A stretch of DNA of 64,000 nucleotides, from contig CALKJW010000010.1 in the NCBI GenBank assembly GCA_937995595.1, positions 1 to 64,000 on the forward strand, written 5' to 3'. The stretch comes from an uncultured Phycisphaerales bacterium (lineage in GTDB: Bacteria; Planctomycetota; Phycisphaerae; Phycisphaerales; UBA1924). Below the pieces are notes generated by a model. It was not told where the DNA came from and did not search any database. It worked only from the letters and a program-made list of their open reading frames with translations. Of this stretch, positions 56,053 through 64,000 are shown in pieces (positions within the stretch are counted from its first letter, which is position 1; every line of letters starts with the position of its first letter). Both the position numbers and the translations under genes were made by a program.

Positions 56053-57349
56053 CGACGCAGCGCCCCCGGCCGCGCGCGCCCGCACGGTCGCGCCGGGCCG
56101 GGCCGAGGCCGCCGAGTTTCAGCGACTGCTCCACGACCGGGCCGCCGCGGCGGGACGGGAAGAACAGGCGTCCGCGCGGCACGGGGATCGGTTGCACGAC
56201 CCCGACCAGAGCGAAGAGAAACACGCAGCCGCGCGCGACCTCGCGCTCGCGCAGGCGCACGCGCCGCTCACCATCCACGCGTTCAACGAACTGCTGCTCT
56301 CGGGCCGGGCGCCGGGGCGTGATCCGGCCCGCCCGGAGGCCGACGCGCCGGGCCAGACCGCGCAGCACACCGCGGTCGCGGCGGGTGACCCATCGCGTAC
56401 CGATCGGCGGATCGACAGCGCGCCGCGCGTCACCTCGGAGCACGCGTCCGAAGCGCCGGCCTCCCGCGAAGCGCCGATCCCCGCTGCCGAGCGAGCCAAC
56501 CCGCCGCGGACCGCGTCCGCGCCCGAACGCGCGGACGGCGCGGACACGGAAGCGGCGCGGCCCAACGCGGCCCGCCACGACGCACCGGGCAGGCCGCCGG
56601 CGCAGCAACCCGCCGCCCCGGCGCCGGTGATTCAACCGGCCGCGCGGTCCGAGCCGCCTGTCGCGACGCCCAACAGCACCGCCGCGGGCGCGATCCAGAG
56701 CGCAAGCGCTGCCGCGCCGGGGCGCAGGAGCGGCGCGGATGCGCACCTGCCGCGCTGGATGTCGCCGCGCGGCGGCGCGACCGCGGGGGGCTCGAATCGC
56801 GCGGCGCAGGCAACCGGCCGGTCCGAGGCCTTCGCGGCCCGGGTCTCGCGCGGCCTTGCCGCGGCGATCTCGCGCGGCGCGGGCGACGTCACGCTGCGGC
56901 TGAACCCCGAATCGCTCGGGTTCCTGCGCGTGAGATTGGAAGTGCGGCCGGAGGGCGTCGCGGCGAGGTTCGAGGCCTCGACCGACGCGGCACGCCGCTT
57001 GCTGGCGCAGAACTCCGAGACTCTCCGCGCTGCGCTGGAGGCACGGGGCTGGGAGTCGGCCGAGATCCGCGTCGCGCTTCTGGAGGAAGCCGACGCCTCC
57101 CGTTCCGCGGCGGAGTTGCTGCGGAACCTGGCGAGGGAGGGCGAGGCGTTGGCGCAGCGCGCCGCGGCCGAGCCCGAAGTCGCGTCGGAGGACACAGGCG
57201 GCGAGGACCCGAACAACCCGCGGAGCGGGAAGGACGGGTCGGAGGCCCGGCGGCGCGAGGACGATGACCCCGCGCCCGACGGCGACGCCGTCGCGGGCAG
57301 CGTCGGGCGCGTGTGGCTCGCGCCGGGCGCGGTCGACGTGGTGGTGTGA
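56024..57349 (+). CDS. fliK: Flagellar hook-length control protein FliK
   Basis: A 441-residue protein. The first 280 residues are a low-complexity Ala/Pro/Arg ruler-like region; the C-terminal domain has the conserved hook-control core VTLRLNPESLGFLRVRLEVR and RLLAQNSETLRAAL. FliK measures the hook and switches export specificity. The start at 56024 overlaps the previous gene by 29 bp and is set by the first Met that gives normal length. Confidence 0.85.
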   Translation: MTLPSLPFPDDAAPPAARARTVAPGRAEAAEFQRLLHDRAAAAGREEQASARHGDRLHDPDQSEEKHAAARDLALAQAHAPLTIHAFNELLLSGRAPGRDPARPEADAPGQTAQHTAVAAGDPSRTDRRIDSAPRVTSEHASEAPASREAPIPAAERANPPRTASAPERADGADTEAARPNAARHDAPGRPPAQQPAAPAPVIQPAARSEPPVATPNSTAAGAIQSASAAAPGRRSGADAHLPRWMSPRGGATAGGSNRAAQATGRSEAFAARVSRGLAAAISRGAGDVTLRLNPESLGFLRVRLEVRPEGVAARFEASTDAARRLLAQNSETLRAALEARGWESAEIRVALLEEADASRSAAELLRNLAREGEALAQRAAAEPEVASEDTGGEDPNNPRSGKDGSEARRREDDDPAPDGDAVAGSVGRVWLAPGAVDVVV

Positions 57350-57369
57350 ACGGCCAACGGAGGTGTCGC

Positions 57370-57810
57370 ATGTCCGCGATCGGATCCCTGTCGAGCCTGA
57401 GCGGCCCGGCGCCGCGCTCGCCCAACGCGTTCAGCGATCTGACGAGCGAGGAGTTCGTGCGGATCATGTTCACCGAACTGTCCAACCAGGACCCGCTCAA
57501 GCCCAACGACTCCGCCGCCCTGCTGGAGCAGATGTCGAGCCTGCGGAGCATCCAGTCCAACATCGAACTGTCGGACAAGTTGTCGGCGATGGTGGCGCAC
57601 AACCAGTTGGCCGCGGCGGGGGGCCTGATCGGCAAGTATGTGTCCGGCATCAGCCTGGGCAACACGCGCGTCGAGGGCGCGGTGGTGAGCGTCTCGCGCA
57701 CCGACAACGGCCCGATCCTTAACCTGAACAACGGCTACCGCGTGCGGTTCGAGAACGTCGACGAGATGATCGACCCCGCGCTGCTCGAACCCGAAGGCGG
57801 CGGCGCGTAA
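57370..57810 (+). CDS. flgD: Flagellar hook capping protein FlgD
   Basis: A 146-residue protein with the conserved FlgD start (FSDLTSEEFVRIMFTELSNQ DPLKP) and LLEQMSSLRSIQSN. It lacks the usual Ig-like and tudor-like insertion domains of longer homologues and ends after a short beta segment, so it is a minimal FlgD. GGAGG lies 6 nt before the ATG. Confidence 0.88.
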   Translation: MSAIGSLSSLSGPAPRSPNAFSDLTSEEFVRIMFTELSNQDPLKPNDSAALLEQMSSLRSIQSNIELSDKLSAMVAHNQLAAAGGLIGKYVSGISLGNTRVEGAVVSVSRTDNGPILNLNNGYRVRFENVDEMIDPALLEPEGGGA

Positions 57811-57933
57811 CGCGCCCGCCGGTTCGTTCCGTGCCGCGGCGGAGCCCGCGGCGGACCCGCATCGTGTTCGCGTCTGGTCGGCGGAGCCGCCGGATCGTCG
57901 GAATCGCGCGGCGCACGCGCCGGCGGCGACGCC

Positions 57934-58440
57934 ATGACCATCGACACCGCACAGATGCTCAGGCAACTCGGGACGGCCGGTGCGCCGCGCGCCGTGCAGG
58001 CCCCCGCGGGCTCGCCCCGGGCCGACGAGGGAGCGTTCGCCGAACTGCTCAAGCGCGCCCGCGAGGGCACGCTGGCCAGCAACCGGCCGGTGAGCGTCGA
58101 GAAGAGCGCGGGCGTCGCGCTGAGCGAGGAGCAACTGGCGCGGCTGTCGCTCGCGGCGGATCGCGCCGAAGCCGCGGGCCTCCGCACCGCGCTGGTGCTG
58201 ATCGACGACCGCCGGCTGATCCTCGACGTGCACCAGCGGTCGGTGGTGGGCGTGGCCGCGCCCGAGCAGGGCGTGCTCGACGGGATCGACGGGGTGATCG
58301 ACCTGGCCGACGTGCTGACGCCGCCCCCGCCGCCGCGACCGCTCGGCCCGCCGACGGGGCTGGAGAGCCCGGCCGTGGCGCGGCTGCTGGCGATGCGCGA
58401 ACAGACCGCGGCAACAGACGGTCGCGGGCCGACAACATGA
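57934..58440 (+). CDS. Small flagellar operon protein (flg_new type)
   Basis: A 168-residue protein whose middle (SEEQLARLSLAADRAEAAGLRTALVLIDDR followed by LILDVHQRSVVGV) fits the short flagellar operon protein found between flgD and flgE in many genomes. Its precise role is unknown. The AT-rich palindrome AACTTATAAGTT begins at the last base of its stop codon. Confidence 0.65.
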   Translation: MTIDTAQMLRQLGTAGAPRAVQAPAGSPRADEGAFAELLKRAREGTLASNRPVSVEKSAGVALSEEQLARLSLAADRAEAAGLRTALVLIDDRRLILDVHQRSVVGVAAPEQGVLDGIDGVIDLADVLTPPPPPRPLGPPTGLESPAVARLLAMREQTAATDGRGPTT

Positions 58441-58451
58441 ACTTATAAGTT
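58440..58451. repeat. AT-rich palindrome between flg_new-type gene and flgE
   Basis: AACTTATAAGTT, a perfect 12-bp palindrome like the one at 20620-20635. It contains TATAAG and lies 42 bp before the flgE start, so it might be a promoter element or an operator. Confidence 0.5.
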
Positions 58452-58492
58452 ACTACCCGCCGCCACGCGGCGCCGCAAACCGGAATGTCACC

Positions 58493-60226
58493 ATGGCTTC
58501 AACCGTCGCGCTGTTCACTGGTCTGTCGGGTCTGGTCGCCAACGCCCGGAACCTGGATGTCATCGGCAACAACATCGCCAACGTCAACACGACCGCGTTC
58601 AAGAGCAGCCGCATGCTGTTCTCGACGCAGTTCTCGCGGACGTTCTCGATGGGCGCGGGGCCGACAGCCAACTTCGGCGGAAGCAACCCCGGGCAGATCG
58701 GCCTGGGCGTCACCATCGCCGGCACGCAGCGGGACTTCTCGGGCGGGTCCATCTCCGCCACCGGCGACCAGCGCGACCTGGGCATCGAGGGCGACGGGTT
58801 CTTCATCGTCCGGCGCGGCGACGCGACCTTCTACACCCGCGCGGGCGCGTTCCGCCAGAACGAGCAGAACGACCTGGTCACGATCTCCGGCGAGCGCGTG
58901 CAGGGCTACGGCGTCGACGCCAACTTCAACATCGTGCAGGGCGCCCCGCGCGACCTGAACATCCCCGTCGGCACGCTCACGCTCGCGCAGGCGACCCGCA
59001 ACGTCCGGCTGGCGGGAAACCTCAACACCAACGGCGCCGAGGCCTCGCAGGGCGCGCGCTACGAACTGGCGCCCCTCGGGCTGCTCTCGACCGCCACGCC
59101 GCCCTCGGCCGGCAACGTCATCGAGACCACCTCGCTCCTGGTCGAGATCGAGGACGCCGCCAACCCCGGCAACCCGCTCTTTGCCGCGGGCCAGTCGGTC
59201 CAGTTGCGCGAGGCGCACCGCGGCTCGCGCGTCATCCCGACCGCCGACCTGCCCGTCACGCCCACGACCACCGTGCAGGACCTCCTGGACTTCCTCGAGC
59301 AGGCGCTGGGCATCAGCACGGCCGCGGGCACGAACCCCGACGGCTTTGCGCCCGGCGTGTCGCTCGACCCGGTCACGGGCGTCGTGCGCATCGTCGGCAA
59401 CACGGGCACGGTCAACGACCTTCAGATCGACGCCTCGGACCTGCGCGTGCTCGATTCCAACGGCGCGCAGGTGTCGACGCCGTTCGGTCCGACGCGACAG
59501 GCCGCGGCCGACGGCGAGTCGGTCCGCACGAGCCTGGTGGTGTACGACTCGCTCGGCACGCCGGTGACGGTCGAACTGGCCATGGTGCTCGAGAGCAAGA
59601 CCAACGCGGGCACGACCTGGCGCTACTACGCCGACTCGGGCGACGACACCGACCTGTCGAGCGCGCTGACGACCGGCACGGCGCGGTTCGACACCGCCGG
59701 CCGGCTCGACTCGCCCGCCTCGTTCGCCGTCAGCATCGACCGGCAGAACACCGGCGCGCAGACGCCGCTGGTCATCGACGTCGCGCTCTCCTCGTCCTCG
59801 GACAACGTCACCGCGCTGGCCGACGTCACCTCGCAGATCGCCGCGACCTTTCAGGACGGCACGCCCCGCGGCACGCTGGCGAGTTTCGGTGTCGGGGCCG
59901 ACGGCGTGATCGTCGGCGCGTTCACCAACGGCCTGACGCGGCCGCTCGGGCAGGTGGTGCTCGCGACGTTCAGCAACAACGACGGGCTGGTCGAGGTCGG
60001 CTCGAACATGTTCACCACCGGCCCCAACAGCGGCACGCCGCAGGTCACCACGCCGCAGACGCTCGGCGCCGGGCGGATCATCGGCGGCGCGCTCGAGTTG
60101 TCGAACGTCGACCTGTCGCAGGAGTTCATCAACCTGATCCTGGCCTCAACGGGCTACTCGGCGGCCTCGCGAGTCATCACCACCACCGACCAGTTGATGC
60201 AGCAGTTGCTGGTGCTCGGCCGCTGA
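58493..60226 (+). CDS. flgE: Flagellar hook protein FlgE
   Basis: A 577-residue hook protein with the N-terminal rod-type signature LDVIGNNIANVNTTAFKSSR, DLGIEGDGFFIV, and the C-terminal SNVDLSQEFINLILASTGYSA. The central surface domains are longer than in enteric FlgE (about 400 residues), a common feature outside Enterobacteria. Hook length is set by the FliK encoded just upstream. Confidence 0.94.
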   Translation: MASTVALFTGLSGLVANARNLDVIGNNIANVNTTAFKSSRMLFSTQFSRTFSMGAGPTANFGGSNPGQIGLGVTIAGTQRDFSGGSISATGDQRDLGIEGDGFFIVRRGDATFYTRAGAFRQNEQNDLVTISGERVQGYGVDANFNIVQGAPRDLNIPVGTLTLAQATRNVRLAGNLNTNGAEASQGARYELAPLGLLSTATPPSAGNVIETTSLLVEIEDAANPGNPLFAAGQSVQLREAHRGSRVIPTADLPVTPTTTVQDLLDFLEQALGISTAAGTNPDGFAPGVSLDPVTGVVRIVGNTGTVNDLQIDASDLRVLDSNGAQVSTPFGPTRQAAADGESVRTSLVVYDSLGTPVTVELAMVLESKTNAGTTWRYYADSGDDTDLSSALTTGTARFDTAGRLDSPASFAVSIDRQNTGAQTPLVIDVALSSSSDNVTALADVTSQIAATFQDGTPRGTLASFGVGADGVIVGAFTNGLTRPLGQVVLATFSNNDGLVEVGSNMFTTGPNSGTPQVTTPQTLGAGRIIGGALELSNVDLSQEFINLILASTGYSAASRVITTTDQLMQQLLVLGR

Positions 60227-60345
60227 TCCGCCGGTGGGACAAGTCAAGCCCCGTCGCCCGCGCTCCGATAAACCCTGTTCGTCCCCTCGCGCAAACCCGC
60301 GCGTGGGACAGGAGGGGGGGCGGGGGGGCGGCTGGAGGTTTGCGC

Positions 60346-61074
60346 ATGGCCGGTCCCGCGCTCGTGCTCGCGTTCGATCCCTTCGCGTGGCTCGCGGGCG
60401 TGTCCGACGCCGCGATCGTCGTCGCGTGCGCGGTCGCGGCGTGCCTGGGCGCGTTCCCGGTCGCGCGGTGGCTCGGTCTGGTGGAGTGGCTCTCGCCGCG
60501 CCGGTCGAAGCGTCTCGAATCGCTCTCGGCGCTCGCCGACGACGTGGTGCGCACCGCCTGTGCGCCCAAGGGCGAAGCCGGGACCACGGGCGGTGTGTAC
60601 GCGCCGCTCGTCCACGCGGCGACGCACGCACTGTCGCGCGGGCTCCCGCCGGCGGAAACACGTGCCGCGGCCGAGACCGCCGTGCGTGGGTGGGCCGATC
60701 GCCGCGCGCGTGCGCGGGCGTTGGCGCTGCCGCTCTGCCGATTCGGTCCCGCCGTCGCGCTCGGGTCCGCGCTGGCCATGCTGGTGCTCATGGCCGAGTA
60801 CTGGGCCGACCCCGCCGCGATCAGTTCGGTGGTCGCCGCGTGGATCGGTGGCCTGATGGTCGTGTCGCTCCTGGGCACGACGATCCTGAGCGCGGCCGGA
60901 GACCAACTGGAACTGAGCGAAGTGTCGGACGAACTGGCCGCGACGGTGGTGGTCGAAGCCGTCCGCCGGCTTGCCGCGGGCCAACCCGCTCAGGAAGTCC
61001 GCTACCGTCTCGAAGCGTTGCTACGGCCGAGAAGCACGGTCGGCGCGGCGTCAGACCTTCGCAAGGCGGCATAA
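60346..61074 (+). CDS. MotA/TolQ-like membrane protein
   Basis: A 242-residue protein with four hydrophobic segments, the last pair (LCRFGPAVALGSALAMLVLMAE and SVVAAWIGGLMVVSLLGTTILS) resembling the MotA/TolQ/ExbB channel pair. The position between flgE and fliL is where motA-motB usually stand. The usual motA cytoplasmic domain is short and no motB follows. It may be a diverged stator component or an unrelated membrane protein. GGAGG precedes the ATG by 7 nt. Confidence 0.5.
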   Translation: MAGPALVLAFDPFAWLAGVSDAAIVVACAVAACLGAFPVARWLGLVEWLSPRRSKRLESLSALADDVVRTACAPKGEAGTTGGVYAPLVHAATHALSRGLPPAETRAAAETAVRGWADRRARARALALPLCRFGPAVALGSALAMLVLMAEYWADPAAISSVVAAWIGGLMVVSLLGTTILSAAGDQLELSEVSDELAATVVVEAVRRLAAGQPAQEVRYRLEALLRPRSTVGAASDLRKAA

Positions 61075-61202
61075 GCGGCGGACTCGGTCGGCGAGCCACC
61101 GCTTCCGGGGTTGCCAACCCTCAAACTGGGTAATCCGGGTGCCGATGGGAAGCGTCGGTCCGCTCGTGGAGCGGTCAACGCGCATGTTTTGCCGAGGCAC
61201 CC

Positions 61203-61745
61203 ATGGCCGACAAACCCAAGGCTCCCGAGACCTCGCCCGAGGCTGAAGCACCCGCCAAGAAGGGCCTTCCGGTCAAGACGTTGGCGATCGTCGCCGTGCT
61301 GATGATCGTCGAGGCGGCGGTGGTCGTGTTCGCGCTGGGGCTGCTGGGCCCGCAGGCCTCGCACGCGCAGACGGAGCAGAAGAACGTCGCCCACGACGAC
61401 TCCGAGGACACGGTGGAGATCGAGGTCGTCTCGGACAAGTTCCAGAACCTGTCGACGGGGCGCGTGTGGGTGTGGGACCTCTCGGTCTATCTGCAGGTCA
61501 AGAACAAGAACGCCGAGACGGTCAAGGGCGTGATGGAGCAGCGTTCGGCGGAGATCAAGGAAGGCATCAGCCAGATCATCAGCCGCGCCCAGCACACCCA
61601 ACTCAAGGAACCGGAGCGGCAGACGCTCATCCGGCAGATCGGCGCGTTCCTCGAGAAACTCCGGGGCATGACCGACAGCGACGGCAGGCCGCTGGTCGAG
61701 CGGGTGATGATCCCCAAGTGCCGCGGCTTCCCGTCGGACTTCTGA
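61203..61745 (+). CDS. fliL: Flagellar basal body-associated protein FliL
   Basis: A 180-residue protein with a short cytoplasmic N-terminus, one membrane helix ([19 protein letters not shown]) and a periplasmic domain with [17 protein letters not shown] and the C-terminal [11 protein letters not shown] segment. FliL rings surround stators and support motility. The call rests on pattern and position. The gap to fliN (178 bp) has no fliM. Confidence 0.78.
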   Translation: MADKPKAPETSPEAEAPAKKGLPVKTLAIVAVLMIVEAAVVVFALGLLGPQASHAQTEQKNVAHDDSEDTVEIEVVSDKFQNLSTGRVWVWDLSVYLQVKNKNAETVKGVMEQRSAEIKEGISQIISRAQHTQLKEPERQTLIRQIGAFLEKLRGMTDSDGRPLVERVMIPKCRGFPSDF

Positions 61746-61923
61746 GCGACACCGTTGGCGGTCCCGGCATGACTTGCGCGGGTGGTGCGCCCGCGGCGAT
61801 CGATCTTGCGCCAAAAGTGGGCGAACCTGCCGAGGCGGGCCGATCCTCCCGGCCCGGCGCGGACTGTTGCCGATACGCGCCGTGTCCGGACGACGGAGTC
61901 TTGTCGAGCGGTCAGGAGGACCG

Positions 61924-62442
61924 ATGGACGCCCAGCAGCCCAAACAACCCGGTGGGGACGCGCCCGGCGCGCCGGACGCGAACCCGGTCGCCAAGGCCGC
62001 GGCCGAGGCCGTTGACGCCGCGAGCCAGGCCGCGGGCGAACTCAAGCAGGACGTCGAGGCCGTCGCGACGCCCGCCAAGCCCGACGCGCTCAAGGCGGCG
62101 GAGGCGGCCATCGCGCAGGCCCGCGCGGCCAACGCCGCGCCGGTCGAGTTGCCGAACTTCGCGGCCCGCCCAGTCGCGGCCAAGCCCGAGGCGATCGACC
62201 TTCTGGCCGACGTGAACCTGCACGTCAAGATCGAACTGGGCCGCACGCGCATGCTCGTCGAGGACGTGCTTCGGCTGAGCGAGGGGTCGGTCGTCGAACT
62301 CGACAAACTCGCGGGCGACCCCGTCGACGTGTACGTGAACGACCGGCGCGTCGCACGCGGCGAGGTGCTGGTGCTCAACGACAACTTCTGCGTCCGCATC
62401 CACGAGATCCTCACACCCGCCGGGCGCGAGCAGGCGGCGTAG
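61924..62442 (+). CDS. fliN: Flagellar motor switch protein FliN
   Basis: A 172-residue protein. The last 75 residues are the FliN/SpoA domain ([44 protein letters not shown]). A long Ala/Glu-rich N-terminal arm precedes it. A perfect AGGAGG site stands 5 nt before the ATG. FliN forms most of the C ring; its partner FliM is not encoded at this locus. Confidence 0.93.
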   Translation: MDAQQPKQPGGDAPGAPDANPVAKAAAEAVDAASQAAGELKQDVEAVATPAKPDALKAAEAAIAQARAANAAPVELPNFAARPVAAKPEAIDLLADVNLHVKIELGRTRMLVEDVLRLSEGSVVELDKLAGDPVDVYVNDRRVARGEVLVLNDNFCVRIHEILTPAGREQAA

Positions 62443-62504
62443 TTCCACGTTTCACGCGCAGGCGGCGGAGCCCGCCTGTTTCGGCACGCCAGGAAGGCAC
62501 GCAC

Positions 62505-63389
62505 GTGCAGCGCGAGACCCCGTTCCATCACGGCGCATCGTTCCGCGCGTCGGCGGCGGCGGCCGTTTGCGCCGCGCTGCTCGGCACGGCGCACGCCCAG
62601 GACTCGCTGGTGCCGGTTCCCGCTGCCGCGGAGCGGGCGGCCGATCACGCCGCCGCGCGACCGGCCGACCTGCGACCGCGCCCGCTGAGCGACGCCGGCG
62701 CCCCGCGCGCGCCGGCCCTGTCGCAGCGGAGCGCGCCGGCGGGCGGCGACAACAGCGCGTCCGCACGTTCGCCGATCACGCAGACCCTGTTCTCGCTGGG
62801 CATGGTGCTGGGCCTGATCCTCGCCCTCGCGGCGGGCGTCAGGCGACTGGCGAGGTCGCGCGGATCGCTCGGCGCGGCGCTGGGAGCGATGGGCGCCGCG
62901 CCCAGCCCGGCAGGGATCCTCGAAGTCCTCGGGCGGTACCCGGTCTCGCGCGGGTCGTCCGTGGTTCTGTTGAAAGTCGACCGGCGCGTGCTGGTGCTGA
63001 GCCAGACCTCGCCGGGGCTGCGGTTCCGCGGCGGCGGCGCGGCCCTGCGCACGCTCTCCGAGATCACCGATCCGGAGGAGGTGGCCTCGATCATCGTCAA
63101 GGCCAACGAGGCTGAGGGCCGCTCGATCGGCACGCGCTTCCGCGATGCCCTCCGCGCGTTCGAACGCGCGCACGACGGAGTGGTCGAGGCCCCGCGCCCG
63201 TCTATGTGGGGCCGGCTGGTCCGGCGCGGGAGCGGCGGCGACAGCGCGGAGTTGCTCGACGCCGGCGCGCTGGCGAGCGACAACCCGGACCCGCTGCGGC
63301 TGGCGGACTTTGATCGTGTCACCGGCGGCGACGTCGTCGGGTCGCTGCGTTCGCGGCTGAGCGCGCTGCGCTCGGGGGGTGCGGCGTGA
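62505..63389 (+). CDS. fliO: FliO-like flagellar export component
   Basis: A 294-residue protein (GTG start, AAGG site) with a signal-like N-terminus, one membrane helix (LFSLGMVLGLILALAAGVRRLA) and a C-terminal domain containing LEVLGRYPVSRGSSVVLLKVDRR, the FliO pattern. FliO helps assemble the FliP-FliQ-FliR gate. It overlaps fliP (GTGA). Confidence 0.8.
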   Translation: MQRETPFHHGASFRASAAAAVCAALLGTAHAQDSLVPVPAAAERAADHAAARPADLRPRPLSDAGAPRAPALSQRSAPAGGDNSASARSPITQTLFSLGMVLGLILALAAGVRRLARSRGSLGAALGAMGAAPSPAGILEVLGRYPVSRGSSVVLLKVDRRVLVLSQTSPGLRFRGGGAALRTLSEITDPEEVASIIVKANEAEGRSIGTRFRDALRAFERAHDGVVEAPRPSMWGRLVRRGSGGDSAELLDAGALASDNPDPLRLADFDRVTGGDVVGSLRSRLSALRSGGAA

Positions 63390-64000
63390 GCGTGCGCGCG
63401 ATCGTCGTGTCGCTGCTGGTGCTCGCGTGCGCGCCGTGGCCCGCCGCGGCGCAGGAGGTCTACGGGCCGCTGGGCGCGACGGCCGGCGCGGCCGGCGACG
63501 CGGACCCCGCCAACCCGCTGAGTCTGCTCGCCAACGCGGCCGAGGCAGCGAATCTCGACGCGAGCGGGCGTGGCGGCGGCGGCAAGGACGGGCTCTCGGC
63601 TTCGATCAACATCCTCGTCGTGCTGACGGTGCTGTCGCTCGCGCCGTCGATCATGCTCATGACGACGTGCTTTGTCCGCATCGTCGTTGTGCTCGGCCTG
63701 CTCAAGCAGGCGATCGGCACGCAATCGCTCCCGCCGCCGCAGGTGATCGTGGGCCTTGCGCTCTTCATGACGCTGCTGGTCATGGCGCCGACCTTCGACC
63801 GCATCCACGCCGAGGCGGTCGGGCCCTACTCGCGCGGCGAGATCCGCGACTACGACGAACTGTGGGCCAGGGCGCGCCAGCCGGTGCGCGACTTCATGTT
63901 CGCGCAGATCGACGCGACCGGCAACTGGTCGAGCCTCTACATGGTGCTCAACTACCGCGGCGTGGACACCTCGCGCCCCGATGAACTGACCACCGCCGAC
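63386..64000 (+). CDS. fliP: Flagellar export gate protein FliP, cut by window edge
   Basis: The first 205 codons are visible from GTG at 63386, which overlaps the fliO stop. After a signal peptide comes a low-complexity linker, then the FliP signature LSLAPSIMLMTTCFVRIVVV and LGLLKQAIGTQ. The C-terminal membrane segments are outside the window. Confidence 0.93.
   Translation, partial: MSVRAIVVSLLVLACAPWPAAAQEVYGPLGATAGAAGDADPANPLSLLANAAEAANLDASGRGGGGKDGLSASINILVVLTVLSLAPSIMLMTTCFVRIVVVLGLLKQAIGTQSLPPPQVIVGLALFMTLLVMAPTFDRIHAEAVGPYSRGEIRDYDELWARARQPVRDFMFAQIDATGNWSSLYMVLNYRGVDTSRPDELTTAD

Overview
The window is a GC-rich (roughly 70% by eye) bacterial chromosome segment, most likely from a planctomycete of the Phycisphaerae type. 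This is an inference from a solitary 16S rRNA gene with its own promoter and terminator, an rpmF-plsX-fabH cluster, an mcsA-mcsB-comF cluster, secreted and kinase genes of planctomycete style, and a long flagellar operon. I cannot run a 16S search to confirm it.

Layout. 1-472: cut end of an IS256-family insertion sequence. 759-2891: 16S rRNA gene on the minus strand with promoter, leader and terminator, and no 23S beside it. 3014-6309: comF, mcsB, mcsA and rpmB on the minus strand. 6584-9090: a membrane-anchored Ser/Thr kinase, then infC, which appears to start at AUC. 9159-15375: minus-strand housekeeping genes (S1-like protein, Gfo/Idh/MocA oxidoreductase, thioredoxin, dihydropteroate synthase, a secreted protein of unknown role). 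15608-20621: a UvrD-like helicase fused to a nuclease domain, then a secreted M16-like protein without the zinc motif. 20700-21165: a cluster of REP-like palindromes. 21202-23484: rpmF-plsX-fabH. 23977-24049: tRNA-Lys(CTT).

24008-35097 is an integrated element of about 11 kb with lower GC than its surroundings. It sits in tRNA-Lys: the 3' 45 bp of the tRNA region is repeated exactly at the far end, next to a tyrosine integrase gene. All its genes lie on the minus strand: integrase, small protein, HTH/excisionase-like protein, primase-helicase, a block of iteron-like GATYGGT repeats, a weakly terminase-small-subunit-like protein, several unknown proteins, then an adenine methyltransferase and a probable restriction endonuclease. 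No capsid, portal, tail or large terminase gene is visible. The layout resembles a phage satellite or other autonomously replicating integrative element with a restriction-modification cargo, and is the most interesting part of the window.

35200-42765: a GH2 beta-mannosidase-like enzyme facing a sugar ABC transporter (binding protein plus two permeases, no ATPase), then an RDD membrane protein. 42897-64000: a flagellar operon running off the right edge: TPR protein, FlgN-like chaperone, soluble histidine kinase, sigma54-type response regulator, flgB, flgC, fliE, fliF, fliG, fliH, fliI, fliJ, a MotE-like protein, fliK, flgD, a small flagellar operon protein, flgE, a MotA-like protein, fliL, fliN, fliO and fliP. 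These build the basal body, switch, export gate and hook; fliM is absent from its usual place between fliL and fliN.
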